Below are positions 56,999 through 64,000 of a stretch of 64,000 nt of DNA, in pieces (position 1 is the stretch's first letter; the number at the start of each line of letters is the position of its first letter). This DNA comes from Nocardioides ferulae (GTDB lineage: Bacteria > Actinomycetota > Actinomycetes > Propionibacteriales > Nocardioidaceae): NCBI RefSeq assembly GCF_003660455.1, contig NZ_QZVR01000019.1, positions 53,966 through 117,965 on the forward strand, given 5' to 3'. A program made the translations under genes and the position numbers. Below the pieces are notes generated by a model. The model was not told the origin of the DNA and did no database searches. It saw only the letters and a list, made by a program, of their open reading frames with translations.

Positions 56999-58864
56999 TC
57001 AGAGACCCAGCCGGGCCTTCAGCCCGTCGAGCTCGGTCCAGAGCACGGTGGGCAGCTGGTCGCCGAACTTGTCGAACCACTCCTGGATCTGCGGCACCTC
57101 GGCCTTCCACTCCTCGGGGTCGACGGCGAGGGCCCGGGCCAGCTGCTCGGGGGTCACGTCCAGCCCGTCGGTGTCCAGTGCCTCGGGGGTCGGCACATAG
57201 CCGATCGCCGTCTCGGCGGCCGCAGCCTGGCCGTCGATGCGCTCCACGATCCACTTCAGGACGCGGCTGTTCTCGCCGAACCCCGGCCACAGGAAGCCGC
57301 CGTCGTCGTCGCGGCGGAACCAGTTGACGTAGAAGATGCGTGGCAGCTTCGCCGCGTCGTTGTCCTTGCCCATCTGGATCCAGTGGGCGAAGTAGTCGCC
57401 GGCGTTGTAGCCGATGAACGGCAGCATCGCCATCGGGTCGCGACGCACCACCCCGACCTGGCCGACCGCCGCGGCGGTGGTCTCCGACGACAGCGTGGCG
57501 CCGAGGAAGGTGCCGTGGGTCCAGTCGCGGGCCTCGAAGACCAGCGGGACCGTGGTCTTGCGGCGACCCCCGAACAGGATGGCGTCGATCGGCACGCCGC
57601 GCGGGTCGTCGTACTCGGGGGCGAGGATGTCGCACTGCTTGATCGGGGTGCAGTAGCGGCTGTTCGGGTGGCTGGAGAGCTCCTCGCTGTCGGGAGTCCA
57701 GGGCTCGCCCTTCCAGGAGGTGGCCTTGGCCGGCGGGTTCTCCAAGCCCTCCCACCACACGTCGCCGTCCTCGGTGAGCGCCACGTTGGTGAACACCGAG
57801 TTGCCCTTCTCGATGGTCTTCATCGCGTTGGGGTTCGTGTGGTGGTTGGTGCCGGGGGCGACGCCGAAGAAGCCGTACTCCGGGTTCACCGCCCACAGCC
57901 GGCCGTCGGCGCCGACGCGCATCCAGGCGATGTCGTCGCCGAGGGTCTCGACCTTCCAGCCGGGCACGGTCGGGGCGAGCATGGCGAGGTTGGTCTTGCC
58001 GCAGGCGCTCGGGAAGGCGGCGGCGACGTACTTCACGACGCCCTCGGGGCTCGTGAGCTTCAGGATCAGCATGTGCTCGGCCAGCCAGCCCTCGTCGCGG
58101 GCCATCACCGAGGCGATCCGCAGGGCGTAGCACTTCTTGCCGAGCAGGGCGTTGCCGCCGTAGCCGGAGCCGAACGACCAGATCGCGCGCTCCTCGGGGA
58201 ACTGCACGATGTACTTGGTGTCGCTGCACGGCCAGGCGATGTCGTCCTGGCCCGGCTCCAGAGGCATGCCGACGGAGTGGATCGCCGGCACGAACTCGGC
58301 GTCGAGCTCGGTCATCTTGGCGAGCACCTCGGTGCCCATCCGGGCCATCACGCGCATGGAGACCGTGACGTAGGCGGAGTCGGTGAGCTCGATGCCGAAC
58401 ATCGGCTTCTCGGCGTCGACGTGGCCCATCACGAACGGGATGACGTACATCGTGCGACCGCGCATGCACCCGTCGTAGAGACCCCGCATGAGGGTCTTCA
58501 TCTCCTCGGGGTCCATCCAGTTGTTCGTGGGCCCGGCGTCCTTGGGGTCCAGCGAGCAGATGTAGGTGCGGTCCTCGACCCGGGCGACGTCGTTGGGCGT
58601 CGACGCGGCGTGGAAGGAGTTCGGCTTGATCGCCGGGTTCAGGCGGGTGAACGTGCCGCTCGCGACGAGGGCGTCGGTGAGCTGGGTCCACTCCTCGTCG
58701 GAGCCGGTGCACCAGTGGATCGAGTCCGGCTGGGTCAGCGCGGCGACCTCGGCGACGAAGTCGAGGATGCCCTGATGGGTGGTGGGTGCCGAAGCAGCGA
58801 TCCCCGCCGCCTCGAGGTGGGCAGCGGGGATGGTGGGGGCGGGTGCCTGGGTCTCTGCGGTCAT
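56999..58864 (-). CDS. pckG: Phosphoenolpyruvate carboxykinase (GTP)
   Basis: A 621-residue GTP-dependent PEPCK that converts oxaloacetate to PEP (gluconeogenesis) or the reverse. Present are the substrate/metal segment FPSACGKTNLAML with the P-loop and reactive Cys, the kinase 2 loop GDDIAWMRVGADGRLWAVNPEYGFFGVAPGTN, and the guanine-binding FLWPGFGENSRVLKWIVER. Complete length. The upstream region contains a TGGGAC-N8-GTCCCA repeat that may control expression. Confidence 0.97.
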   Translation of the reverse strand: MTAETQAPAPTIPAAHLEAAGIAASAPTTHQGILDFVAEVAALTQPDSIHWCTGSDEEWTQLTDALVASGTFTRLNPAIKPNSFHAASTPNDVARVEDRTYICSLDPKDAGPTNNWMDPEEMKTLMRGLYDGCMRGRTMYVIPFVMGHVDAEKPMFGIELTDSAYVTVSMRVMARMGTEVLAKMTELDAEFVPAIHSVGMPLEPGQDDIAWPCSDTKYIVQFPEERAIWSFGSGYGGNALLGKKCYALRIASVMARDEGWLAEHMLILKLTSPEGVVKYVAAAFPSACGKTNLAMLAPTVPGWKVETLGDDIAWMRVGADGRLWAVNPEYGFFGVAPGTNHHTNPNAMKTIEKGNSVFTNVALTEDGDVWWEGLENPPAKATSWKGEPWTPDSEELSSHPNSRYCTPIKQCDILAPEYDDPRGVPIDAILFGGRRKTTVPLVFEARDWTHGTFLGATLSSETTAAAVGQVGVVRRDPMAMLPFIGYNAGDYFAHWIQMGKDNDAAKLPRIFYVNWFRRDDDGGFLWPGFGENSRVLKWIVERIDGQAAAAETAIGYVPTPEALDTDGLDVTPEQLARALAVDPEEWKAEVPQIQEWFDKFGDQLPTVLWTELDGLKARLGL

Positions 58865-58985
58865 GCCTGGTTCCCTCTCGCGCGTTCCCGGTGCGCCGTG
58901 GCCGGGGCACCGGTCCGTCGGGCTGGACGACGGAGGTGTGTTGCTCTGGGGATCGCGCGACGTCGTTGGCGGCGACCGTCTAGGA

Positions 58986-59005
58986 TGGGACCCGGATTTG
59001 TCCCA
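58986..59005 (-). promoter_or_regulatory. Operator-like inverted repeat upstream of pckG
   Basis: TGGGAC-N8-GTCCCA, about 120 bp before the pckG start, next to a possible -10 (TAGGAT read in reverse). Could bind a regulator of gluconeogenesis; no assignment possible. The rest of the 259-bp gap shows only an imperfect CCGGCCGTAGGCCG palindrome. Confidence 0.35.
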
Positions 59006-59123
59006 AGTGCGGCGAAACCCGGAGTGGGGTCACGGTACCCACGGCCTACGGCCGGAACATATTGGATCGATCAACCATGGGTGGTGTGCGTCACAGTGCG
59101 CGATCGCGCCGGCTCGCACGGCC

Positions 59124-59693
59124 TCATTCCTCGGCGACCGCGCGGACGAAGCCCCAGGCGTCGGCCTTGTCGAGCCGCGCCAACAGCAGGGTCCGGCCGT
59201 TCACCCTCGGGACCGGGATGGCGGCGACGACCGGCCCGTCGGGCACTTGGAAGAGGAGGAGTTCGCCGGCGCGCTGCGCCGACTCCTGGGCGCGGACGAG
59301 CGCGCGTTCCGAGCCGGCGGCGAACCGGAAGGCGGACTGCCACGACGTGTGGCCCTCGTCCAGGCGGGCCTCGGCGCCCACCAGCGTCGCCCGTTGCGAC
59401 GTGCCTGCGGTCGCGTAGGTGTCCCCGTCAGCGGTGCAGATCAGGCCTGCTTCGGGAGCGGGTGTGCAGGCCAGCGGTGTGAGCACCCTGCTGCCCGCGA
59501 CGAGCACGAGTGCGCGGCTGCCGGACCAGGACGGCACGGAAGGGGTGGCCGCGATGTCCTCCGGCGGCATCGCCGACGTGGCCTCCTCCTCGGGGCGGAG
59601 ATCGCGGTCGGCGCCGGCATCGCAGGCAGGGACCAGGAGCAGCGCGACGAGCGCGACCAGCAGCCGGACGGGCCGAGTCCGCACGGGGACCAT
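59124..59693 (-). CDS. Hypothetical lipoprotein
   Basis: A 189-residue protein from ATG 59693: basic MVPVRTRPVR, hydrophobic LLVALVALLLV, then PAC with Cys25 as probable lipid attachment. Mature part begins with an acidic linker (DAGADRDLRPEEEATSAMPPED) and continues with a mixed strand/helix region holding a disulfide-compatible pair (PLACTPAP, LICTADG). Not recognised. A longer open frame reaches into the tRNA-Arg gene but has no support. Confidence 0.72.
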   Translation of the reverse strand: MVPVRTRPVRLLVALVALLLVPACDAGADRDLRPEEEATSAMPPEDIAATPSVPSWSGSRALVLVAGSRVLTPLACTPAPEAGLICTADGDTYATAGTSQRATLVGAEARLDEGHTSWQSAFRFAAGSERALVRAQESAQRAGELLLFQVPDGPVVAAIPVPRVNGRTLLLARLDKADAWGFVRAVAEE

Positions 59694-59828
59694 CCTCCGA
59701 TCCTCCGCCTGTTCGCTGAGGGTTGGGGGCGGTTTGCGGCAGTTGCGGTGTTGCGTGCGCGACGGGGGGCGATTTCGGCTCGCGCCGTCCGGTCCGCTAT
59801 CCTCGTCCAGTCGTCCCACGGACGGCGG

Positions 59829-59901
59829 GCGCCCGTAGCTCAACGGATAGAGCATCTGACTACGGATCAGAAGGTTTGGGGTTCGAATCCCTACGGGCGC
59901 G
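59829..59901 (+). tRNA. tRNA-Arg (anticodon ACG), probable integration site
   Basis: Acceptor GCGCCCG pairs with CGGGCGC; anticodon stem TCTGA-CTACGGA-TCAGA gives anticodon ACG; T arm GGGGTTCGAATCCC; discriminator G; CCA not encoded. The 3' half (about 59881-59901) probably serves as the attachment core. Confidence 0.96.
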
Positions 59902-59938
59902 CAGATCGGATCTACCGCATGACCTGCGCAAACAGGTT

Positions 59939-59975
59939 CAGAGGCCCGCATCCCGTACTAGGGAGCGGGCCTCTG
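59939..59975 (+). terminator. Hairpin after tRNA-Arg
   Basis: CAGAGGCCCGC / GCGGGCCTCTG, perfect 11-bp stem with inner TCCC/GGGA pairing; probably the tRNA terminator or part of the attachment region. Confidence 0.65.
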
Positions 59976-59977
59976 CC

Positions 59978-60001
59978 GGCTCAAGAACTGGCTCAAAAAC
60001 T
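59978..60001 (+). repeat. Tandem 12-bp direct repeat near attL
   Basis: GGCTCAAGAACT followed directly by GGCTCAAAAACT (11 of 12 identical). Possible integrase arm-type sites. Confidence 0.5.
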
Positions 60002-60040
60002 CTCGGGGACGCCAGTGCCGGGTCCAGTCGCGGCCCGTCA

Positions 60041-60094
60041 CGTCCCCCCAGGGCGTCCCCCCGAAAGTCGACAGCGTCCCCCCGCGTCCCCCCG
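60041..60094 (+). repeat. Four CGTCCCCCC iterons upstream of the excisionase gene
   Basis: CGTCCCCCC occurs at 60041, 60054, 60075 and 60085; three copies read GCGTCCCCCCG. The last three are spaced 21 and 10 bp, that is on one face of the helix. Likely binding sites for the Xis-like protein, the integrase or an element regulator. Confidence 0.7.
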
Positions 60095-60137
60095 GTTTCG
60101 TGATCGCCCGGGACCGGTCTCCGCACTTTGGTGCCAC

Positions 60138-60374
60138 ATGGAGACCACCACACACCCCAGCCCCCTGACCACGACCGCAGCCGACACCCTGCTGCTCACC
60201 CTCGACGAAGCCGCCCAGCAGCTGCGCTGCGCACGACGCAGCGTCGAGCGCCACGTCGCCAGCCACCGGCTGCGCGTCGTCCACCTCGGCCGCTCCGTGC
60301 GCGTGGAGCGCCAGGAGCTCGAGCGGTTCATCGCCCAGATGCGAGACCAGCACGCCGAGGACCTCGATGAGTAG
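60138..60374 (+). CDS. Excisionase-like helix-turn-helix protein
   Basis: A 78-residue protein from ATG 60138. Residues 18-60 (TLLLTLDEAAQQLRCARRSVERHVASHRLRVVHLGRSVRVERQELERFI) form the MerR-like winged helix of the excisionase/DNA-binding (Xis, 'helix-turn-helix domain 17') family. It overlaps the integrase start by 8 bp and lies after four iterons that could be its operator. Likely directs excision and may repress int. Confidence 0.88.
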   Translation: METTTHPSPLTTTAADTLLLTLDEAAQQLRCARRSVERHVASHRLRVVHLGRSVRVERQELERFIAQMRDQHAEDLDE

Positions 60375-61611
60375 GCCCCGCAAGCCCGTCGAGCAGACCA
60401 CCTCCACGCTCTACCGGGGCGCCGACGGCTGCTGGCATGCCCGGGTCACGATGGGGCGACGCCCAGACGGCAGCACCGCGCGCAAGCACATACAGCGCAG
60501 GACGAAAACCGAGCTGCGCGACGCCGTCCGTGACCTCGAGCGCCGTCGCGACGCCGGCACCTACGTCTGGACCCAGGACGACGTCACCCTGGGCCAGTGG
60601 CTCGAGCACTGGCTCGAGTCCGTGCTCCCGATGACGGCGCGGTGGAAGACTTTGTCGACCTATCGCAGCCAGATGCGTGTCCACGTCGTCCCTGCCCTCG
60701 GCGGTCGGCGACTCAGTGAGCTCCGCCCCGAGCACCTCGAGGAGCACTATCGGCGGATGCAGACTGAAGGTCACTCAGTGCACGTCATCCGCGCCGTCCA
60801 CCGCGTTCTGCGGTCCTCGCTGAATGAGGCCGTACGGCGCCGCCGGCTGGCCACCAACCCGGCGGTAGCGGCCAGGCCGCCACGCGCCGCGGACGTCGAG
60901 GTCGAACCGCTCTCGGTCGAGGAGAGTCGCCGAGTCCTCGCCGCCGCGCAATCCACCTTGCATCCGGCCCGGTGGTCGATCGCGCTCTCGCTCGGCTTGC
61001 GTCAGGGCGAAGCGCTCGGACTTCTCTGGTCCGACGTCGACCTCGACGACGGCGTCCTCCGGATCCGTCGGTCTGTGCAGCGCCACACTTGGGAGCACGG
61101 CTGCCCGGCTGCCGGCGGTCTGCCTTCCTGCGGGCGAAAGCGCGGGGCCGAGTGCGATCACCGGACGGGCGGTGGACTGCAGCTGGTCGAGCCCAAGACG
61201 AAGGCGTCGAAGCGGACGGTCGTGCTGCCCCAGCCGCTCGTGGAGGAGCTGCGTGCTCATCGCGCCGTCGTGAACCGCCGACGCCTCGCAGCCGGATCCG
61301 ACTGGGACAGCACCAACGACCTCGTGTTCCCGGCTCGAAGTGGCGGGCTAATCGATCCCGCGCGGGACCACACCGAATGGAAGGCCCTCCTCCAAGTGGC
61401 GAGCGTCCGGGAGGTCCGCCTCCACGACGCCCGACACACGGCCGCGACCCTCCTGCTGCTGCAGAACGTCGACATCCGCACCGTCATGTCCATCATGGGC
61501 TGGACCGAGATGGCCACTGCCCAGCGCTATACCCACGCCGTGGACGAACTGCGGCGTCGCGCCGCGCGACAGATGGGCGCACTGCTCTGGGATGACCAGA
61601 TCGGAAGGTGA
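60367..61611 (+). CDS. Tyrosine recombinase/integrase
   Basis: A 414-residue site-specific recombinase. N-terminal arm-binding domain (YRGADGCWHARVTMGRRPDGS), SAM-like core-binding domain (TLGQWLEHWLESVLPMTARWKTLSTYRSQM) and catalytic domain with Arg212 (LGLRQGEALGLLW), His353-x-x-Arg356 (HDARH), Trp379 and nucleophile Tyr388 (MGWTEMATAQRYTH). All catalytic residues are present, so it is probably active. A Cys/His insertion after Arg212 (CPAAGGLPSCGRKRGAECDH) is common in actinobacterial element integrases and may bind zinc. Confidence 0.95.
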   Translation: MSRPRKPVEQTTSTLYRGADGCWHARVTMGRRPDGSTARKHIQRRTKTELRDAVRDLERRRDAGTYVWTQDDVTLGQWLEHWLESVLPMTARWKTLSTYRSQMRVHVVPALGGRRLSELRPEHLEEHYRRMQTEGHSVHVIRAVHRVLRSSLNEAVRRRRLATNPAVAARPPRAADVEVEPLSVEESRRVLAAAQSTLHPARWSIALSLGLRQGEALGLLWSDVDLDDGVLRIRRSVQRHTWEHGCPAAGGLPSCGRKRGAECDHRTGGGLQLVEPKTKASKRTVVLPQPLVEELRAHRAVVNRRRLAAGSDWDSTNDLVFPARSGGLIDPARDHTEWKALLQVASVREVRLHDARHTAATLLLLQNVDIRTVMSIMGWTEMATAQRYTHAVDELRRRAARQMGALLWDDQIGR

Positions 61612-61768
61612 GTGCCGCTTCAATATCGACCGTAGTGATCCGTCGAGGCCACGGGCAACCCGCCCAGAATGACGCGGCACTCTGACCAGCCTGTATTGCG
61701 CAGGAGGGCGCTTCCCCGTCACATCAGGACGGGCAAGACTGTCCCTGCCAGGTCCTATCGTCGCGCTC

Positions 61769-62566
61769 GTGACCGATGAGGACGCTCGACCCCAGGACGA
61801 GTTGTCGGGTGCAGCAGAGGCCGATGAAGACGCCGACGCGACTGCTGCTCCCGCGATCGTCCCCTCGCTATCCGAGCGACGAGCTGAGGCCATGCGCCTG
61901 ATGGCGGAGCCAGCCGCAGAGATGTGGGCAAGGGTCGAAGAACAGACGAAGGGCTACCGCGAGGTCAGCGAGCGCTTCGGCCGCACCATCCAGTCGGCCC
62001 TGAACCTCGACGCTCAGATCTCGGAGGCCGTGCCGAAGATAGACACCCCGGCGCTACTGCCTGAAATGGACTTCGGTTTCGGCTTGAACAAGCACCTCGA
62101 GCGCATGAAGCCGATCGAGCCGCCACGCTCGCTAACTCGGCACCTCGAGGAGATGCAGGAGCGGCTGGCAGCAGAAGCTGCCGAGCGCGAACTCCAAGAG
62201 GGGGAATGGGAGCGGGAGCAGGACGAGCTCGCGGCTGAGTGGGAAGCGGATCGTCAGCGACGCGAGGAACTCGACGCGGCACGGCACGACGCGATGCTGT
62301 CGGCGTTGAACCAGGGGGCTACGTACATGGCTCAAGGAGCCGTTCACATGGCTGTGACGGCCGAGCTAGTCGGCGACCTGCTCGACGAGCAGCGCTCAGC
62401 TCATGCGATACAGGTGGCGACCTTCCTGCTCGCCTACCTCGGCGTCGTAACCGCAGTGCTGGTGCCTGCTTGGGGCGCCCTCGACTGGGTCTGGCGAGCT
62501 GCGGCCGGCGGCGGAGTGGTTCTTGGAGTTGTCAGCATCCTAATAGCCACACGACGTCGATCCTGA
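61769..62566 (+). CDS. Coiled-coil protein with two C-terminal membrane helices; mobile-element cargo of unknown function
   Basis: A 265-residue protein. An acidic disordered start (TDEDARPQDELSGAAEADED) is followed by helices and a charged coiled coil at about 120-180 (LTRHLEEMQERLAAEAAERELQEGEWEREQDEL...). Two adjacent membrane helices close the protein (ATFLLAYLGVVTAVLVPAWGALDWVW and GGGVVLGVVSILIATR) with a positive RRRS tail. No enzymatic motif. GTG 61769 is probably leaderless. Lower GC and varied codons indicate foreign origin. Such membrane-anchored coiled-coil proteins occur as parts of phage-defence or surface-exclusion systems, but nothing in the sequence proves that role. Confidence 0.7.
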   Translation: MTDEDARPQDELSGAAEADEDADATAAPAIVPSLSERRAEAMRLMAEPAAEMWARVEEQTKGYREVSERFGRTIQSALNLDAQISEAVPKIDTPALLPEMDFGFGLNKHLERMKPIEPPRSLTRHLEEMQERLAAEAAERELQEGEWEREQDELAAEWEADRQRREELDAARHDAMLSALNQGATYMAQGAVHMAVTAELVGDLLDEQRSAHAIQVATFLLAYLGVVTAVLVPAWGALDWVWRAAAGGGVVLGVVSILIATRRRS

Positions 62567-62660
62567 TCAGTCGAGGCGTTGTTGTTTGCTCTTGAACGCT
62601 GGCTACCGCTGCGCCACGGTGCCCACATGGTCTGCGCCGCTGCTACTCGGCCACCCACCC

Positions 62661-62930
62661 GCGCACCTACGACATCGACCGGTCCTCGGCTCGAAGGGCC
62701 TGACGATGCTGGCACTCGCCGAGGCAGCACAGGTGCACAAGACCTACGTAAGCAAGGTCTAGCACGGTCAGCGATTGTCGACCCTCGAGGTGCTCGACGC
62801 CTTTGCCAGAAAGCTGCAGGTGAGCGTGATCGAGCTTCTCGACGGCCTGTACCCGTGGGACTCGCAGAGGGCACCAGTCCGATCGCGACCCGTGGTCGAG
62901 CGGCGCCGCAAGACCAGCCCTGGCACTTGA
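62661..62930 (+). pseudogene. XRE-family helix-turn-helix regulator interrupted by a TAG stop
   Basis: One frame reads SKGLTMLALAEAAQVHKTY, VSKV, stop, HGQRLSTLEVLDAFARKL, QVSVIELLDGLYPWD, to a stop at 62928. This is a full XRE/Cro HTH in which TAG (62760-62762) replaces the Glu that normally follows VSKV (VSK-V-E-x-G-x-R). No good start precedes it, so the 5' end is also uncertain. GAG to TAG is a single base change. Probably inactive unless the stop is read through. Confidence 0.7.
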
Positions 62931-63099
62931 GGCCGCGGCCGCGTCGGCCGGCGGAGCTGCGATCTCATGCGTCGCAGCTCAGCGAACAGCGCCCGGGAGC
63001 CGGGCCGCCCGGCGCTCGGGTCGCAAACCTGTAGCCAGCCTCCGCCGTCCGCTCAGCGCGGGGAGAAGCGGCCCAGGTTGACGGGAGTGAACTGACGAT
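62931..63099. other. Gene-free gap between broken regulator and transposase remnant
   Basis: No convincing coding sequence. Contains one hairpin, GAGCTGCGA / TCGCAGCTC (62954-62980, 9-bp stem), which may have been a terminator. Codon positional bias is absent in all frames by eye. Confidence 0.6.
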
Positions 63100-64000
63100 G
63101 CGTCGTCACGGTCAAGTCCGGTGGGGTGGTGTACGAGGTTGATCCTCCGGTTGGGCGTGTCGGTCAGGCCGTGAGGGCCTGGAGGTCCGAGTCGGTCACC
63201 TCCTCGACGATGATGTGGTCGACGGCCTGGGCTCGGGCGAGGACGTCGAGTCCGAGGTAGCGGCGGCCTTCTGCCCACTCGTCGTGCTGCTCGGCCAGGA
63301 CTGCGCCGACGAGCCGGATGATGCTGGCTCGATCGGGGAAGATCCCGACCACGTCGGTGCGGCGCCGGATCTCGCGGTTGAGCCGCTCGTTGGGGTTGTT
63401 GGACCAGATCTGGCGCCAGATCTCCTTCGGGAACGCGGTGAACGCGAGGATGTCGGCGCGGGCCTCCTCCAGGTGGTCCGCGACGGTGGGGAGCTTCTCG
63501 GCCAGGGCGTCGACGACCCGGTCGAACTGGGCGTGCACGGCCTCGGCGTCGGGCTGGTCGTAGATCGAGTGCAGCAGTGCCTTGACCCAGCCCCAGGACG
63601 ACTTCGGGGTCGCAGACATCAGGTTCGCCGCGTAGTGGGTGCGGCACCGCTGCCAGGCAGCGCCGGGCAGGGTCGCGCCGATCGCCGCCACGAGGCCGGC
63701 GTGCGCGTCGCTGGTGACGAGCTTGACCCCGGCCAGGCCGCGGGCGGTCAGGTCGCGGAAGAACGCCAGCCAGCCGGCGCCGTCCTCACTGGAGGTGACC
63801 TGCACGCCGAGGATCTCGCGGTGGCCATCGGCGTTGACGCCGGTCGCGACGAGCACGTGCACGGGCACCACGCGGCCGCCTTCGCGGACCTTGAGCACGA
63901 GCGCATCGGCGGCCACGAACGTGAACGGCCCGGCGTCCTCGTGTCCGCGTACGACCTCATGTGTAGGTGCAGGTACGGGCTGACGTGTTGGTCGGTCCCG
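63100..64000 (-). mobile_element. Remnant of an IS256-family insertion sequence
   Basis: Includes the transposase fragment and a 3' end region with GTCAAGTCCGGTGGGG and TGGTGTACGAGG (about 63111-63136), resembling the terminal inverted repeat of actinobacterial IS256-type elements. The 5' part is missing or replaced near 63955, and no matching left end is visible. Confidence 0.6.
63164..63955 (-). pseudogene. IS256 (Mutator) family transposase, N-terminally truncated
   Basis: The frame covers the catalytic core: first Asp in FVAADALVLKVREGG, second Asp in LVTSDAHAGLVAAI, Glu in NNPNERLNREIRRRTDVVGIFPD, and the RCRTHYAANLM block of the family. The roughly 140 residues that normally precede this (DNA-binding region) are not found: the frame stays open to the window edge, but the upstream residues do not look like transposase. 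So the gene is probably truncated or disrupted at about 63955, unless the missing part lies beyond the window after another insertion. Confidence 0.78.

Larger units (their letters stand above)
59829..64000 (+). mobile_element. Left part of an integrated mobile element at tRNA-Arg (right end beyond window)
   Basis: Layout tRNA-Arg(ACG) - clustered repeats - xis-like gene - tyrosine integrase - unknown cargo - broken regulator - transposase remnant is the usual left end of an integrative element (phage-like, ICE/AICE or island) inserted into a tRNA 3' end. Cargo DNA at 61.6-62.6 kb has lower GC and more varied third-position use than the core genes. No second copy of the tRNA 3' end (attR) is seen before 64000. 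Confidence 0.72.

Noticed and set aside
58779..60137. Upstream extension of the excisionase frame through the tRNA-Arg gene
   Set aside because: The frame would cross a tRNA gene and a lipoprotein gene; the domain begins right after ATG 60138.
62579..63034. A 151-codon frame covering the broken XRE regulator
   Set aside because: The real homology (XRE HTH) is in another frame; the product of this frame is Arg/Pro-rich without any recognisable feature.
1..64000. CRISPR arrays, rRNA genes, and known defence gene sets (Cas, restriction-modification, CBASS, retron)
   Set aside because: No regularly spaced repeats, rRNA-like segments or diagnostic proteins of these systems were seen in either strand.

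Overview
This 64 kb window is a very GC-rich actinobacterial chromosome segment with dense genes, many GTG starts and many 4-bp ATGA/GTGA stop-start overlaps. A Bpa-type proteasome activator, a DUF4446 protein, a PAP2/diacylglycerol-kinase fusion, GTP-dependent PEP carboxykinase and the short GGTGGTCGAG/GAGACC interspersed motif suggest Nocardioides or a close relative in the Nocardioidaceae. This placement rests on gene content and style; no search was run.

Layout. 1-7.1 kb: end of a zinc-binding dehydrogenase, an M13 metallopeptidase, a ComB-like phosphatase, a small ESX/type VII substrate-like operon (YbaB-like, EspC-like and alpha-helical proteins, with no secretion machinery nearby) and a RecQ helicase fused to a phosphoribosyltransferase-like tail. 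7.2-15.7 kb: a secreted Asp/Pro-rich protein, an MFS drug exporter, and an AraC regulator divergent from a five-gene operon (flavin monooxygenase, SBF transporter, two SDR enzymes, TauE/SafE transporter). 15.7-24.1 kb: glutathione peroxidase, an SNF2 helicase with a SWIM-zinc partner, a methyltransferase, a TetR regulator and metY-metX. 24.2-28.8 kb: a leucine-catabolism operon (methylcrotonyl-CoA carboxylase subunits and HMG-CoA lyase) behind a palindromic operator. 28.8-32.3 kb: two sulfotransferase-like genes flanking an unknown gene. 32.2-44.8 kb: mostly housekeeping genes (EcsC, Aat, rhodanese, Fpg/Nei, GDPD, DUF5926, cyclase plus cyclic-nucleotide-binding protein, arginine deiminase, GDT1 family, PheA, DUF4446, PAP2/DAGK). 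44.9-54 kb: a serS-HAD-GNAT-HAD operon, a TIMP/NTR-like secreted protein, Bpa, quinone oxidoreductase, DUF6457-MobA, a nitrilase-family amidase, a membrane protein and a small biotinyl carrier protein. 54-59.8 kb: two tRNA-Ser genes, a tiny secreted-peptide gene facing a TrmB/LuxR-type regulator, pckG and a lipoprotein.

From 59.8 kb to the right edge the window enters an integrated mobile element. A tRNA-Arg(ACG) gene is followed by clustered direct repeats, an excisionase-like gene, a tyrosine integrase, a membrane-anchored coiled-coil cargo protein of unknown function, an XRE-type regulator broken by a stop codon and a 5'-truncated IS256-family transposase. The right end of the element lies outside the window.

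The observations I consider least explained are: (i) a 42-codon gene for a secreted 13-residue peptide convergent with a TrmB/LuxR regulator; (ii) a 61-bp inverted-repeat element present in three good copies and one decayed copy; (iii) an ATGAGCCG octanucleotide array at the start of the GDPD gene, forming four chained Met-Ser-Arg-stop mini-ORFs; (iv) CGTCCCCCC iterons at the left end of the tRNA-integrated element.
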